Assembly: GCA_958295905.1 (NCBI GenBank)
Contig: OY282382.1
Span: forward strand, 1,698,001 to 1,762,000
Origin: an uncultured Vicinamibacterales bacterium
GTDB lineage: Bacteria > Acidobacteriota > Vicinamibacteria > Vicinamibacterales > UBA8438
Direction: 5' to 3'
DNA length: 64,000 nt
Under the pieces are notes generated by a model, which ran no database searches, was not told the DNA's origin, and saw only the letters and a program-made list of their open reading frames with translations. Shown in pieces: positions 16,227 through 26,552 of this stretch. The position numbers and the translations under genes were made by a program. Positions within the stretch are counted from its first letter, which is position 1; each line of letters starts with the position of its first letter.

Positions 16227-16518
16227 AGCGGGCGGTGACGGACCCGTCCGGCCTCGGTCGACGGTTTCGGTGAGACCGCCCGGTTCACGGGGTCGCGCGG
16301 CGTGGCGGTGCGGCCGGATGAAGACTCGCCGCCCGAACAACGCTCCGCCGCGCATAACCCGCCCGCCAAGCGGAGACCCGCCTGCGGATGAAGACCGCCG
16401 CTCGACGACGGTCCGCTGCTCAAGCCGCCGGAAGTCGTCCGGATCCGCTGCTCAAGCCGCCGGAAGTCGTCTGGCCTCGGCCGGACTCCGGTCGGCGGCC
16501 GTCGGTGAGCCCGGCCGC
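16227..16518. repeat. Tandem duplications of the 3' end of the downstream minus-strand gene
   Basis: 16287-16340 and 16513-16570 are imperfect direct copies (shared GCGCGGCGTGGCGGTGCGG), and 16590-16625 is a weaker third. Two 31-base copies of a CCGCTGCTCAAGCCGCCGG unit lie at 16408-16470. On the minus strand they encode the SSGRTATPRDP tail of the preceding gene, so its 3' end has been repeatedly duplicated. Confidence 0.65.
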
Positions 16519-17934
16519 TCACGGGTCGCGCGGCGTGGCGGTGCGGCCGGACGAAGACCCGCCGCTCCGTCCGCCGCCCGTCGAGCGCGGCGCGGCGGAG
16601 CGGCCGGATGAAGTCGACGACCCGCCGCGGCTCCAGCCGCCGGTGCTCACGCCTCTGCCCCCGCCCGATCCGCTCGATCCGCTCGATCCGCCGGTCGCGC
16701 GCGGCGCGCTCGACGAGCCTCCGCCCGACGCCGCGGCGACGGGGGCGCCCATCCCGCGGGGCTGGGCGCGGCGTTCCCCGCCGTCCCGCGCCCGGGCCGC
16801 CCGCGTGTAGCCGTACCCCTCGTAGACCCGGCCCCCGCCCGCGTCCGGCGGGTCGCGGAAACCCGACCCCGGTCCACCGTAGTAGGGCGCGTCGAGGTAG
16901 TAGTAGTCGCCCCACCCGTACAGCGACCGATAGGGCGACCACCCGTAGTAGTAGCCGAACGGCATGGCGTAGTACGGGTACCAACTGTCGTATCCGTAGC
17001 CGCTCCAGGAACTCAGGAATCCGCCGCCCCCGCCGCCGGTCGGCGTGGAACGACGCACCGAGAAGTCGTCCGGGAACGAGAGCGCCACCAGCATGTCGAT
17101 GATCTCTTCCGGCACGCCCCCGTCGTCGAGCCGGACCAGGGTGCGTCCGTCGAGGTCGAACCTCGCGCCGGTCTCCACCAGCATCGCTTCGAGCACCGCG
17201 GGTTCGACCGCGGCGCCGGTTTCGATGACCGCGTCGATCGTCAGGTCCGCCGCGGCGGCCCGGACCGCCGCGGTCCGGGCCGCCGCGAGCAGACCCGCGG
17301 TGAGGGTCGGACCGGCCGCCCCCAGGGTCGCGACGTCGCCGGCGCGGCGGTAGCGCCGGACGGTGACCGCGGCGCGCTGGCCGGCTTCCACCAGCTCCAG
17401 GCCCAGCCACTCCCCGTTATCCCGGAAGAGTCCGACTCCGGACACCCTGCGGTCGTCGTTCTCGCCGCTGCACGTCAGCGCCGCCCGCGTGAACAGGCGC
17501 GCGCCGTCGTCCGACCAGCCGACGCGCCGCCGTCCGCGGCACTCGGTCTGGTCCACGGCGTGCTCGAGCCCGTCCGCCGACAGGGTCTCCACGAGCACCG
17601 GCTCGCCGTCGGCCAGCGTCGTGACGACGACGTCGGTGGCGGCGGCCGGCGGTCCGGCCGGCGTCACGCACACCAGGACGCGGCTGGCGAAAGCCGAGAA
17701 GTTGTCGGCCGATTCCGGCAGGGGGGCCGTCTCTTCGACGAGTTGCCAGCAGCCGAGCCACGGCAGCCAGCGCGCATCCACCGCCGCGGCGGGCGTCGGC
17801 GTCTGCGCGGCTGCGACGGCCGGCAGCGCCGCCGCGATGGCCGCGGCGACCAGCGCCAAGCGCCGCGGCGTGCTCGTCCGCGGCGTGCTCGATGCTTCGG
17901 AACCACGAGTCCGGGTTGCGATCGGGATGGTCAT
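16519..17934 (-). CDS. Exported protein with low-complexity Gly/Ser/Tyr-rich C-terminus
   Basis: 471 residues. After a basic N-terminus and signal segment (RRLALVAAAIAAALPAVAAAQ) comes a conserved-looking domain (WLPWLGCWQLVEE, with DQTECRGRRRVGW and LTCSG, three or four cysteines) up to about residue 300. A tyrosine/glycine region follows (SGYGYDSWYPYYAMPFGYYYG), then a long Ser/Gly/Arg/Pro tail to the end. Such tails are often disordered or surface-exposed. The start is well supported by GGAGGTGAG before ATG 17934. The 3' end overlaps tandem duplications, so the tail length is probably variable. Family not recognised. Confidence 0.72.
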   Translation of the reverse strand: MTIPIATRTRGSEASSTPRTSTPRRLALVAAAIAAALPAVAAAQTPTPAAAVDARWLPWLGCWQLVEETAPLPESADNFSAFASRVLVCVTPAGPPAAATDVVVTTLADGEPVLVETLSADGLEHAVDQTECRGRRRVGWSDDGARLFTRAALTCSGENDDRRVSGVGLFRDNGEWLGLELVEAGQRAAVTVRRYRRAGDVATLGAAGPTLTAGLLAAARTAAVRAAAADLTIDAVIETGAAVEPAVLEAMLVETGARFDLDGRTLVRLDDGGVPEEIIDMLVALSFPDDFSVRRSTPTGGGGGGFLSSWSGYGYDSWYPYYAMPFGYYYGWSPYRSLYGWGDYYYLDAPYYGGPGSGFRDPPDAGGGRVYEGYGYTRAARARDGGERRAQPRGMGAPVAAASGGGSSSAPRATGGSSGSSGSGGGRGVSTGGWSRGGSSTSSGRSAAPRSTGGGRSGGSSSGRTATPRDP

Positions 17935-18124
17935 GTCTCACCTCCACGGGTTGAGAGGCACGGTTCCGGTGGGAGTCCGCGGCCGCGTCCGGATCGAGGT
18001 TGGCCGGGGACTCCGGGTATTTCCCTGAACGGTGGTTCGCCGTACGGCGCGCGGCGGCCTCCGCCGAACGCCCGCCGTCCGCTCCCGCGATCACGGACTT
18101 TCACGAACTCGCGCCCCGAGCGGC

Positions 18125-18946
18125 TCAGAACAGGAATTCGATGCCGCCGGTCATCTGCAGTCCGTCCAGGTCCAGGCGGTCTGTGAAGTCGTCGGCCAAG
18201 TCTCTTCGGGACCAGACTCTGCGCAGTTCCGCGACGGCGAACACCCGGCGCGACAGTCTGATGCTGGCGCCGGTCGAGAAGTGTCGGCTCGCGGCCCACC
18301 CCCGCGATTCGTACCGGTCGCTGAAGATCACGAGGTCCCTGTAATCCACGAATTCTCCGAACTGCGCGAGTTGATACCGCCGCGCGCCGCCGCCGACGCC
18401 GATGTGGAACGCCAGCGTGTTCGGCACCCAGGCCAGCCGCCCGATCCGGCGTCCCCGCGGCACCACCCAGAACCGCACGCCGACGTTCAACGGCACCTGC
18501 GTCAACTCGGTCGTCTGCACTATCGGCAGATCGCCGTCTGTAAAGTCCCGGTCTTCCGACACCGCCCGGCTCCGCGACACGTCCACGTCGAAGACCAGAT
18601 CGACCCGGGGGGCGACCGAGACGCCGCCCGTGAAGCGGAAGAGCAGGGCGTCGTACCCCCGGTCGCCGATGGTCAGCTCCTCGCGGAAAAAACCGAGAAG
18701 GCCGTCTTTGTCCCCCCCCTCGGCGCGGAACAAGCCGCCCGACAACCCGATCATGCCACGCGGTTGGCCGAACAGGAAGTCGGGCCGGTTCACGGCGTCC
18801 GGGGTCTGCGCGGCGGCGGGCGGCGGCGCTTCCGGTCCGTCTGCGGCGTACGCGGTTGCGCCGCCCGCGGTCAGGGCGCCTGCCCCGAGGCAGGCCGCGA
18901 GCATCCACCGGGCGGTGCGCATCGGTGCGAGGTTCATTCTGGGCAT
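18125..18946 (-). CDS. Predicted outer-membrane beta-barrel protein
   Basis: 273 residues with a signal peptide (MRTARWMLAACLGAGALTAGGATAYAA), a short proline/alanine linker, then PRGMIGLSGGLFRAE and many amphipathic strands (LLFRFTGGVSVAPRVDLVFDVDVSRSR, VPLNVGVRFWVVP, LAFHIGVGGGARRYQL). It ends in F-L-F*, the outer-membrane C-terminal signal. It resembles OmpA/porin-like proteins without a recognisable specificity. It lies upstream of, and on the same strand as, the Gly/Tyr-rich exported gene and may be co-transcribed with it across a ~190-base gap. Confidence 0.7.
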   Translation of the reverse strand: MPRMNLAPMRTARWMLAACLGAGALTAGGATAYAADGPEAPPPAAAQTPDAVNRPDFLFGQPRGMIGLSGGLFRAEGGDKDGLLGFFREELTIGDRGYDALLFRFTGGVSVAPRVDLVFDVDVSRSRAVSEDRDFTDGDLPIVQTTELTQVPLNVGVRFWVVPRGRRIGRLAWVPNTLAFHIGVGGGARRYQLAQFGEFVDYRDLVIFSDRYESRGWAASRHFSTGASIRLSRRVFAVAELRRVWSRRDLADDFTDRLDLDGLQMTGGIEFLF

Positions 18947-19862
18947 TGATCGGATGATCCGCGATGGTGGCGATCAGGTGCTCCGTGGACGCGTCAGCCG
19001 GCCGGTGTGCCCCGGCTTGGCTGAATCCATGCCGCCATTCACCTGTTCGCGTGTTCTCATCAACCTGTTTACCTTCTTACCTGCGTCACTGGTATGCACC
19101 GATCGTGCCACCGCCGGGGAAGCCCGTGGTTCGGGGGCCCGATGCGCACCGGCGACAACCGCCCGATGGTTCGGAGATCACCGCCCGTCGTGCGCGCGGC
19201 ATGCCCCGTGGTCTGCAGGTGCAGCGATTGCCCGCCAGCCCGGAAGCCATTGTAGCAGTCCGCGGTTGCCGGATGCCGTCGGCGGACCTGGTGCCGGGCC
19301 CGCCGACGGCATGCGGTGCCCGCGGCCCCCGATGGCCGCCGCCCGCCTGCCGCCGGTTCCGCCGCGGGCTCCCCGGCTGCGCCCCGGGGGCTGCACCCTT
19401 GTCCGTTGCGGCGGTCAGCCCACCGGCGCGGTTCCCGGCGCATGCGGTGGTCCGCGGCTCCCGATGGCCGCCGCCCGCCAGCCGCCGGTTCCGCCGCGGG
19501 CTCCCCGGCTGCGCCCCGGGGGCTGCACCCTTGTCCGTTGCGGCGGTCAGCCCGCCGGCGCGGTTCCCGGCGCATGCGGTGCCTGCGGCTCCCGATGGCT
19601 GCCGCCCGCCTGCCGCCGGTTCCGTCGCGGGCTCCCCGGCTGCCCCCCCGGGGCTACACCCCTGTCCGTTGCGGCGGTCAGCCCGCCGGGGCCTCCGCGG
19701 TTCCGGCGGCGGCACGGTGTTCCACCACGGCGGTTGCGGCCTGGGGCGTCTCAGCCGTACCGATCGCGCAACTTGGCGGCGCCGAGCCGCGACCCGCCGG
19801 CGCGGGCGCTATAATTGGGTCTGTTCATCCTGTACCGGTCAGGAGCATTTCCAGGAGCAGCT
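18947..19862. repeat. 916-base gap with three ~131-bp tandem repeats
   Basis: No gene is supported in 18947-19310. From about 19310 to 19720 three tandem units of 131-132 bp occur, with GATGGC at 19331, 19463 and 19594. Each contains CCGCGGGCTCCCCGGCTG and TTGTCCGTTGCGGCGGTCAG. Frames run through them on both strands, but the translations are simple Pro/Ala/Arg-rich and the repeats differ mainly without a codon pattern, so I read them as non-coding. Confidence 0.7.
19810..19815 (+). promoter_or_regulatory. -10 box (TATAAT) for the TPR gene
   Basis: A consensus TATAAT in very GC-rich surroundings, 48 bases before the ATG at 19863. Transcription would start near 19822 and leave a ~40-base leader with AGGAG at 19853-19857. 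No good -35 box is visible. Confidence 0.55.
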
Positions 19863-21416
19863 ATGAAGCGATTTTTCGTCGTCGCGGCGGTGTTGACCCT
19901 GCTCGCGGGCGCATCGGCGGCCGAGGCGCAGTTCGACAGCGTCGGTTCGCTCGACTTCCCGACGTCCGGCTCTCCCGAGGCGCAGCAGCACTTCCTGCGC
20001 GGCGTCGCGATTCTCCACAGCTTCGGCTGGAAGCAGGCGATTGCCGAGTTCCAGGCCGCGCAAGAGATCGATCCCGATTTTGCGATGGCCTACTGGGGCG
20101 AGACGCTGTGCTACAACCATCCTCTGTTCGGTTCGCCGTCGGACGACGAGAATCCCCGCGCGGTGTTGAAACGCCTGGGCGCGACACGGGAGGAGCGGCT
20201 GGCCAAGGCCCCCACCGAGCGCGAGAAGGGGTTCCTGGAGGCGGTCGAGATCCTGTGGGGCGAGGGCGACTACGACGACCGGCGGGTGGCGTACATGGAG
20301 GCGATGCTGCGGCTCGCCGAGCGGTATCCCGGCGACGACGAGGTCGCCACCTTCGCCGCGGTGGCCACCCTCAGCGGGGCGCGCGCCCTCGACGACCGCA
20401 CGTTCCGCTACGAGATGCGCGCCGGCGCCCTCGCCCTGCCGGTCTTCGAGGGGAACCGGGACCACCCGGGAGCCCCCCACTACGTGATCCACGCGTTCGA
20501 CGATCCGATCCACGCGCCCCTCGCGCTGCCCGCGGCGCTCCGCTACGCGGAGATCGCGCCGGCCGTCGCGCACGCCCGCCACATGCCGACCCACATCTTC
20601 ATCCAGCACGGAATGTGGGACTACGTGTCGAACCACAACCAGAGCGCGTACGACGCCGCCCGCGACCTGTGGGCACCGGGCGACAGCGTGGGCGACACCG
20701 TGCATCCCCTCGACTGGGGCCAGTACGGCGACCTGCAGCTCGGCGACTACGCCAAGGCGCGCACCTGGATCGAACGGCTGGAGATGGTCATCCGCGAGAG
20801 CGACGGGCAGGCCCGCGCGGTCAACACCCTGCCGCTGCTGAACGCGCGTTACGTGGTCGAGACCGAGGAGTGGAACGTGCTGCCCGTGACCGACGACTCG
20901 TCGGCCGCCGAGCTGCTGGCCACCGGCATCAGCGCCGTCAAGACCGGCGACCTCGCCACCGCCGAGGCGGCGGCGGAGCGCCTGATGGGGCTGGCCGAGG
21001 GCGGTAATCTCGGCAACCAGATCATGTACCGCGAGGTCGCGGCGCTCGTGCACGTCGCGAAGGGCGGGGCCGACGCGGCGACCGCCCTGATGGACGAGGC
21101 GCTGGAGATCACCGGCCGCATGCGGCTGCCCAACGGGGCGGCCAGCCCCGTCAAGCCGCCCTACGAGCTCTACGGCGAGATCCTGCTCGAGCTCGGCCGG
21201 CCGGCGGAAGCGGCCGCGAAGTTCGAGACGTCGCTGGAACGGATGTCGGGCCGGGTCCGGTCGGTGCTCGGTCTCGCCCGCGCCGCCGCCGAGACCGGCG
21301 ACGCCGCCGCCGCGGCCGAGCAGTACGCCAGGCTGTTGTCCACGTGGCAGGGCCGCGACGACCTGCCGGGCTATCAGGAGGCCAGCCGATTCCTGCAGCA
21401 GACGAACGACCAGTAA
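19863..21416 (+). CDS. Exported TPR-repeat protein
   Basis: 517 residues: signal peptide (MKRFFVVAAVLTLLAGASAAEA), then helical repeats beginning SPEAQQHFLRGVAILHSFGWKQAIAEFQAAQEIDPDFAMAYWGET, a classic TPR pair. More TPR-like helices occur at residues ~380-500 (GRPAEAAAKFETSLERM, DAAAAAEQYARLL). The middle carries conserved HYVIHAFDDPIHA and HARHMPTHIFIQHGMWD, typical of a large family of predicted periplasmic TPR proteins in Acidobacteriota. The conserved histidines hint at metal binding. TPRs usually mediate protein contacts; the partner is unknown. ATG 19863 is chosen because it begins the signal peptide and has AGGAG upstream. Confidence 0.82.
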   Translation: MKRFFVVAAVLTLLAGASAAEAQFDSVGSLDFPTSGSPEAQQHFLRGVAILHSFGWKQAIAEFQAAQEIDPDFAMAYWGETLCYNHPLFGSPSDDENPRAVLKRLGATREERLAKAPTEREKGFLEAVEILWGEGDYDDRRVAYMEAMLRLAERYPGDDEVATFAAVATLSGARALDDRTFRYEMRAGALALPVFEGNRDHPGAPHYVIHAFDDPIHAPLALPAALRYAEIAPAVAHARHMPTHIFIQHGMWDYVSNHNQSAYDAARDLWAPGDSVGDTVHPLDWGQYGDLQLGDYAKARTWIERLEMVIRESDGQARAVNTLPLLNARYVVETEEWNVLPVTDDSSAAELLATGISAVKTGDLATAEAAAERLMGLAEGGNLGNQIMYREVAALVHVAKGGADAATALMDEALEITGRMRLPNGAASPVKPPYELYGEILLELGRPAEAAAKFETSLERMSGRVRSVLGLARAAAETGDAAAAAEQYARLLSTWQGRDDLPGYQEASRFLQQTNDQ

Positions 21417-21857
21417 CCGGTTCGCCGCAGCGATTCCGGAGCCTGGAGTCAGGGGGCGACGGGCGTGGCCGCGCCGGTCACGCCCGTTGCGTTCCGGCAT
21501 GCCCGGCGCCGGTTCGGGTCGCCGATTCATCCGCTTGCGGAGGTCGCCGAGTTTGCCGAGTTCGCGGCTGACGGGTCGAAGCGTTTGTGGATCTCGAGGC
21601 TCCGCCCTCAGACCGACGAGGACCTGTCGTCTTCGCAGTCGCCGATGCCGGGGCCGCTCCCATGGCAGCGAATAAAACACGATCAAAGCTTGACTCAACG
21701 GTGACAATTCGTTTCCGATTCCGCCGACGTCGTGCCGCCACACGGCGGCGCTGGGAGTCGCTGGCGCACCTCGATCCGACGGTCTGAATCCAACCGGGCG
21801 GATCGCACGGATTTCACGGCGGTCCCGACTACGAGTCGCACGAGGCGCCGTTGCCCC
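21417..21857. other. Convergent gap between TPR gene and transporter operon
   Basis: No gene seen. 21665-21720 is unusually AT-rich for this genome (AAAACACGATCAAAGCTTGA and onward). As the genes on both sides end here, terminators are expected, but no strong hairpin followed by a T-run is visible. Confidence 0.4.
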
Positions 21858-22697
21858 TCACCGGCCCCCGGCGGCGGCGGCGCGCCGCCGCAGTCCGTCG
21901 ACGGTGAGCAGCAGCAGCACCGCGAAGACGATGAGGAACGTGGCGACGGCGAGGATGGCGGGGCTGATCTGCTCGCGGATGCCGCCCCACATCTGCCGCG
22001 GCAGGGTGCGCTGATCCTCGCCGGCCATGAAGAGCACGACGACGACCTCGTCGAACGAGGTGGCGAACGCGAAGAGGGCGCCGGATACGACGCCGGGCGC
22101 AATCAGCGGCAACTGCACCCGGCGAAAGATCTGCAGGGGGCCGGCTCCGAGGCTGGCTGCGGCGCGGGTGAGGTTGGTGTCGAAGGCGGACAGGGCCGCG
22201 GTCACCGTGATGACGACGAACGGCGTGCCGAGGGCGGCGTGGGCGAGGATGAGCCCGGCATGGGTCTGGGACAGGCCGAGAGTCGAGTAAAAGAAGAACA
22301 TCCCGGTTGCCGAGATGATGAGCGGCGTGACCATCGGCGAGATCATCAGGCCCATCGCGAGCCGGCGGGCGGGCATGTCGGGGCTCGACAGTCCGAGGGC
22401 GGCGAGGGTGCCGAGGACCGTCGCGAGCGCCGTCGACGCGACGCCGATGAACAGGCTGTTGGCGAACGCGCGCCGCCAGGCGTCGTCGCCGAGGATCTGC
22501 CGGTACCAGCGGAGGGACCAGGCGTCCGGATCGAGGCGCAGCATTCCCTCGGTGAACGTGAAGTACGGCTCGGCGTTGAAGCTGAGGGGCACGATGACCA
22601 GGATGGGCGCCATCAGGAAGGTGAAGATCAGCGCGCACGCGGTCCGGTGGACGATCCGTCCGATGCGCTGTCCGGGCTCGGCCGCGGTCATGTTCAT
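21858..22697 (-). CDS. potC: Spermidine/putrescine-type ABC transporter permease (PotC-like)
   Basis: 279 residues with six predicted membrane helices. The EAA loop GAGPLQIFRRVQLPLIAPGVVSGALFAF contacts the ATPase. The N-terminal LSFNAEPYFTFTEG...WSLRWYRQIL motif is typical of PotC/YdcV permeases. It is the last gene of the operon ATPase-binding protein-PotB-PotC on the minus strand and should form the inner-membrane channel with the PotB-like subunit. It is separated from potB by about 290 bases of tandem repeats. Polyamine uptake is inferred from family membership, and other small cationic or organic substrates remain possible. Confidence 0.88.
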   Translation of the reverse strand: MNMTAAEPGQRIGRIVHRTACALIFTFLMAPILVIVPLSFNAEPYFTFTEGMLRLDPDAWSLRWYRQILGDDAWRRAFANSLFIGVASTALATVLGTLAALGLSSPDMPARRLAMGLMISPMVTPLIISATGMFFFYSTLGLSQTHAGLILAHAALGTPFVVITVTAALSAFDTNLTRAAASLGAGPLQIFRRVQLPLIAPGVVSGALFAFATSFDEVVVVLFMAGEDQRTLPRQMWGGIREQISPAILAVATFLIVFAVLLLLTVDGLRRRAAAAGGR

Positions 22698-22986
22698 CCC
22701 GGCCTCATGCGCTCCAGGCTGCCCGCCCGGTCGAAGCGCGGATGGAGGACCGCCGCGCCGGTCGGCGGAATCCGGTTGAAGGCGCCCGCCAGCTCATCCC
22801 GGCCCCATGGCTCCAGGCCGCCCACCCGGTCGAAGGCAGATGGAGGACCGCCGCGCCGGCCGGCGGAATCCGGTTGAAGGTGCCCGCCAGCTCATCCCGG
22901 CCTCATGCGCTCCAGGCCGCCCGCCCGCCCGGTCGAAGAGCACGCCGCGCCGGCCGGCGGAATCCGGTTTGAAGGCGCCCGCCAGC
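22698..22986. repeat. Tandem ~95-bp duplications of the potB 3' end
   Basis: Three imperfect copies of a ~95-100-base unit, with the end of potB itself as a fourth. Each unit contains CTCCAGGC.GCCC.CCCGGTCG and GGCGGAATCCGG. On the minus strand each reads as the final potB residues (GGLERMR) and a stop, so the potB terminus has been tandemly multiplied into the potB-potC spacer. Confidence 0.8.
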
Positions 22987-24171
22987 TCATCTCAGCCTCA
23001 TGCGTTCCAGGCCGCCCACCCGGTCGAAGAGCAGATAGAGGACCGCCACACAGGCCAGCAGTATCCCGCCGAGGGCGCCCGCGAGCCCCCAGTTCAGCGA
23101 CGTCTGCATGTGGTAGGCGATGAAGTTGGAGATGAGCTGGCCGCTCTGGCCGCCCACCAAGGCGGGGGTGATGTAGTAGCCGATGGCGAGGATGAAGACC
23201 AGCAGCGACCCCGCGCCGACGCCGGACAGGGTCTGCGGCCAGTAGACGCGCAGGAACGCACGGGGGAAGCCGGCCCCCAGGGAGGCGGCGGCGCGCATCT
23301 GCTGCGGCGGAATGGCGCGCATGATCGAGTACACCGGCAGCACCATGAAGGGCAGCAGCACATGGGTCATCGCCACCACCGTGCCGGTCATGTTGTAGAC
23401 GAGGGCGATGCGGCCGTCGTCGGCGACCAGCCCGACCGCGACCAGCAGGTCGTTCACCACCCCCTGGGTCTGGAGCAGCACGATCCACGAAGTGGTCCTG
23501 ACGAGCAGCGACGTCCAGAAGGGCAGCAGCACCAGCCCGAGGAGGAAGCCGGCGCGGCCCGGGGGCGCGTGCGCGATCAGATAGGCGATCGGATAGCCCA
23601 GCGCGAGGCACAGTCCGGTGATGCCGAGACTGACGGTGAGGGTGCGCCACAGCAGGGGCAGGTAGATGCGCTGGTCCGGCGGCTGGCGGGCTATCGACCC
23701 GTCGGACAACCGCTGCAGGTCGGCGGCGTTCAGATAGTGCCGCGCGGTGAAGCGATCGCCGGCGGTGCGGATGGCGCGCCACGTCGCGGGGTCGCCCCAG
23801 TCGTCGTCGATGTCCAGCATGACCGCGCGCCAGGGGCCGTCCGGGAAGTCCTGCAGCCGCCTCGCGCTGCGCACGACGACGCTCCGCAGCCCGCTCCGCA
23901 CCCGGTTCATCCGGCTCGCCACGCGGCCGAGGGTCCGTTCTTCCCGTGCGCGCAGCAGCTCGCGCGCGGCCGCGGCGTACGCCGCCTCGCCGGGGTCGGA
24001 CTGCCCGTCCCAGCCGCGCAGCCGGTCGAGGGTGTCGGGCAGCGCATCGGCGACCACCGGGTCGTGGACGCTGCGCACCAGCATCGTCGCCAGCGGGATC
24101 ACGAAAGTGACCCCGGTGAAGGCGACGAGGGGCAGCGTCAGGGCGGCCGCGCGCCGGGCGGGTCGGGTCAC
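22987..24171 (-). CDS. potB: Spermidine/putrescine-type ABC transporter permease (PotB-like) with large periplasmic insertion
   Basis: 394 residues. The GTG start at 24171 overlaps the TGA of the binding-protein gene (GTGA). Helix 1 (LTLPLVAFTGVTFVIPLATMLVRSV) is followed by an insertion of ~150 charged residues. Then five membrane helices follow (first IYLPLLWRTLTVSLGITGLCLALGY). The EAA motif is AAASLGAGFPRAFLRVYWPQTLSGVGAG. A long loop after the first helix is known in a subset of PotB proteins and may contact the binding protein. It pairs with the PotC-like permease. The 3' end has been tandemly duplicated into the following spacer. Confidence 0.88.
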   Translation of the reverse strand: MTRPARRAAALTLPLVAFTGVTFVIPLATMLVRSVHDPVVADALPDTLDRLRGWDGQSDPGEAAYAAAARELLRAREERTLGRVASRMNRVRSGLRSVVVRSARRLQDFPDGPWRAVMLDIDDDWGDPATWRAIRTAGDRFTARHYLNAADLQRLSDGSIARQPPDQRIYLPLLWRTLTVSLGITGLCLALGYPIAYLIAHAPPGRAGFLLGLVLLPFWTSLLVRTTSWIVLLQTQGVVNDLLVAVGLVADDGRIALVYNMTGTVVAMTHVLLPFMVLPVYSIMRAIPPQQMRAAASLGAGFPRAFLRVYWPQTLSGVGAGSLLVFILAIGYYITPALVGGQSGQLISNFIAYHMQTSLNWGLAGALGGILLACVAVLYLLFDRVGGLERMRLR

Positions 24172-25271
24172 CGCGCCAGCCACGCGCTGAAGCGCTCGTT
24201 CATGTCGTCCCTGTTGTCGCTCCACCAAGCCCAGTCGTTCTGCAGGGCGCGTCTGGTGTTCTCCGGGTGGGCGGGCATGTGCGGATCCATGTCGACGCCG
24301 GTCTCGGCGTGCGTCGAGACGAGCGGCGCACCGGAACGGCGGGTGGGGCTGTAGGCGATGTGGCGGCTGACCGCGGCCATCGACGCCGCGGTCGAGGCGA
24401 ACCTCACGAGGTCCAGCGCCGCCTCGATGTCGGGGGTGCCCGCGACGATGGCGAGCTGGGAGACGTCCAGCAACTGGCCGTCCCAGACGATCACGAACGG
24501 CTGGTTCTCCAGATTCTGCGCGTTGAAGATGCGGCCGTTGAAGGCGGTGCTCATCACCACCTCGCCGTCCGCCAGCATCTGCGGAGGCTGCGCCCCCGCA
24601 TCGTACCACACCACTTGGTCCTTGATCGTGTCGAGCTTGCGGAAGGCCCGATCGATCCCTGCCGGCGTGTCGAGCGTGGCGTACACCTCGTCCAGCGGCA
24701 CGCCGTCGGCGATCAGGGCGAACTCGAGGTTCGCGAAGGGTACGCGCCGCAGGCCGCGGCGGCCGGGGAAGCGCTCGAGATCGAAGAAGTCCTCCAGCGT
24801 GGCCGGCTTCCCGCCGGTCAGGCGCTCGGCGTTGTAGGCGTAGATGGTGGAGTAGAACAACGTGCCGACGCTGCATTCCAGCAGCGTGCCGGGCAGGAAG
24901 TCGTCCTCGGCGGGGACGCCGTCCGGCCCCGGTGCGAGAAGGGCGGGGTCGATGGGTTCCAGAAGGCCCTCGTCGCAGCCGCTCACCGCGTCGGCGGTCT
25001 CGAAGTCGACGACGTCCCAGTGCACGTTGCCCGTTTCGACCTGCGCACGCACCTGGGCGAGCCCGCCGTTGTAGTCGTCGAGACGAATCTCGACGCCGGT
25101 CTCGGCCGTGAAGGGCTCCAGGTAGCCCTTGACGAGGGCCTGCCCGTACGAACCGCCCAACGAGACGACGGTCAGCGACCCGCTGGGCGGCGGGGCGCAA
25201 CCGCACGCCAGCGCCGCCGTCAACGCGGCGACCCGCACCGCCGCGGCGGAGGGTCCGCCGGTGGGGGTCAC
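24168..25271 (-). CDS. potD: Extracellular polyamine-type substrate-binding lipoprotein (PotD/YdcS-like)
   Basis: About 367 residues. The likely start is GTG 25271, giving a lipoprotein signal (VRVAALTAALACGCAPP) with a lipobox cysteine. The mature protein begins LTVVSLGGSYGQALVKGYLEPFTAETGVEI, the opening of PotD/PotF-type binding proteins. It includes VHWDVVDFETADAV and FAIIADGV-like segments that line the ligand cleft. The frame is open to 25388, but that extra ~39 residues is a duplicate of the ATPase C-terminus and not a genuine leader. It delivers substrate to the two permeases. It overlaps potB by four bases. Confidence 0.85.
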   Translation of the reverse strand: MTPTGGPSAAAVRVAALTAALACGCAPPPSGSLTVVSLGGSYGQALVKGYLEPFTAETGVEIRLDDYNGGLAQVRAQVETGNVHWDVVDFETADAVSGCDEGLLEPIDPALLAPGPDGVPAEDDFLPGTLLECSVGTLFYSTIYAYNAERLTGGKPATLEDFFDLERFPGRRGLRRVPFANLEFALIADGVPLDEVYATLDTPAGIDRAFRKLDTIKDQVVWYDAGAQPPQMLADGEVVMSTAFNGRIFNAQNLENQPFVIVWDGQLLDVSQLAIVAGTPDIEAALDLVRFASTAASMAAVSRHIAYSPTRRSGAPLVSTHAETGVDMDPHMPAHPENTRRALQNDWAWWSDNRDDMNERFSAWLAR

Positions 25272-25384
25272 GGCGCGCCCGCGGTCGGCGTCCAGGACGC
25301 GGCTGTCGGCGGGGGTCCAGCCGATACGGACGCGGTCGCCCTCCAGCACTGCGCGGTGCCCGACGACGTTCGGAATGGGGGTCA

Positions 25385-26539
<1,155 letters not shown>

Positions 26540-26546
26540 CGGCAAA

Positions 26547-26552
26547 ATTATA
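26547..26552 (-). promoter_or_regulatory. -10 box (TATAAT) of the pot operon, leaderless transcript likely
   Basis: Minus-strand TATAAT eight bases upstream of the GTG at 26539. Transcription would begin at or next to the start codon, which implies a leaderless mRNA. No clear -35 element is seen. Two direct repeats around AATCGCGATGCGCGC (26562-26578 and 26634-26650) lie upstream and could be operator sites or simple duplications. Confidence 0.5.

Noticed and set aside
19310-19720. CRISPR array
   Set aside because: Units are 131 bp and contiguous without unique spacers of constant length, and no cas gene is present.
19839-21743. Minus-strand frame of 634 codons opposite the TPR gene
   Set aside because: The TPR protein with signal peptide and promoter is convincing; the antisense frame has no recognisable domain.
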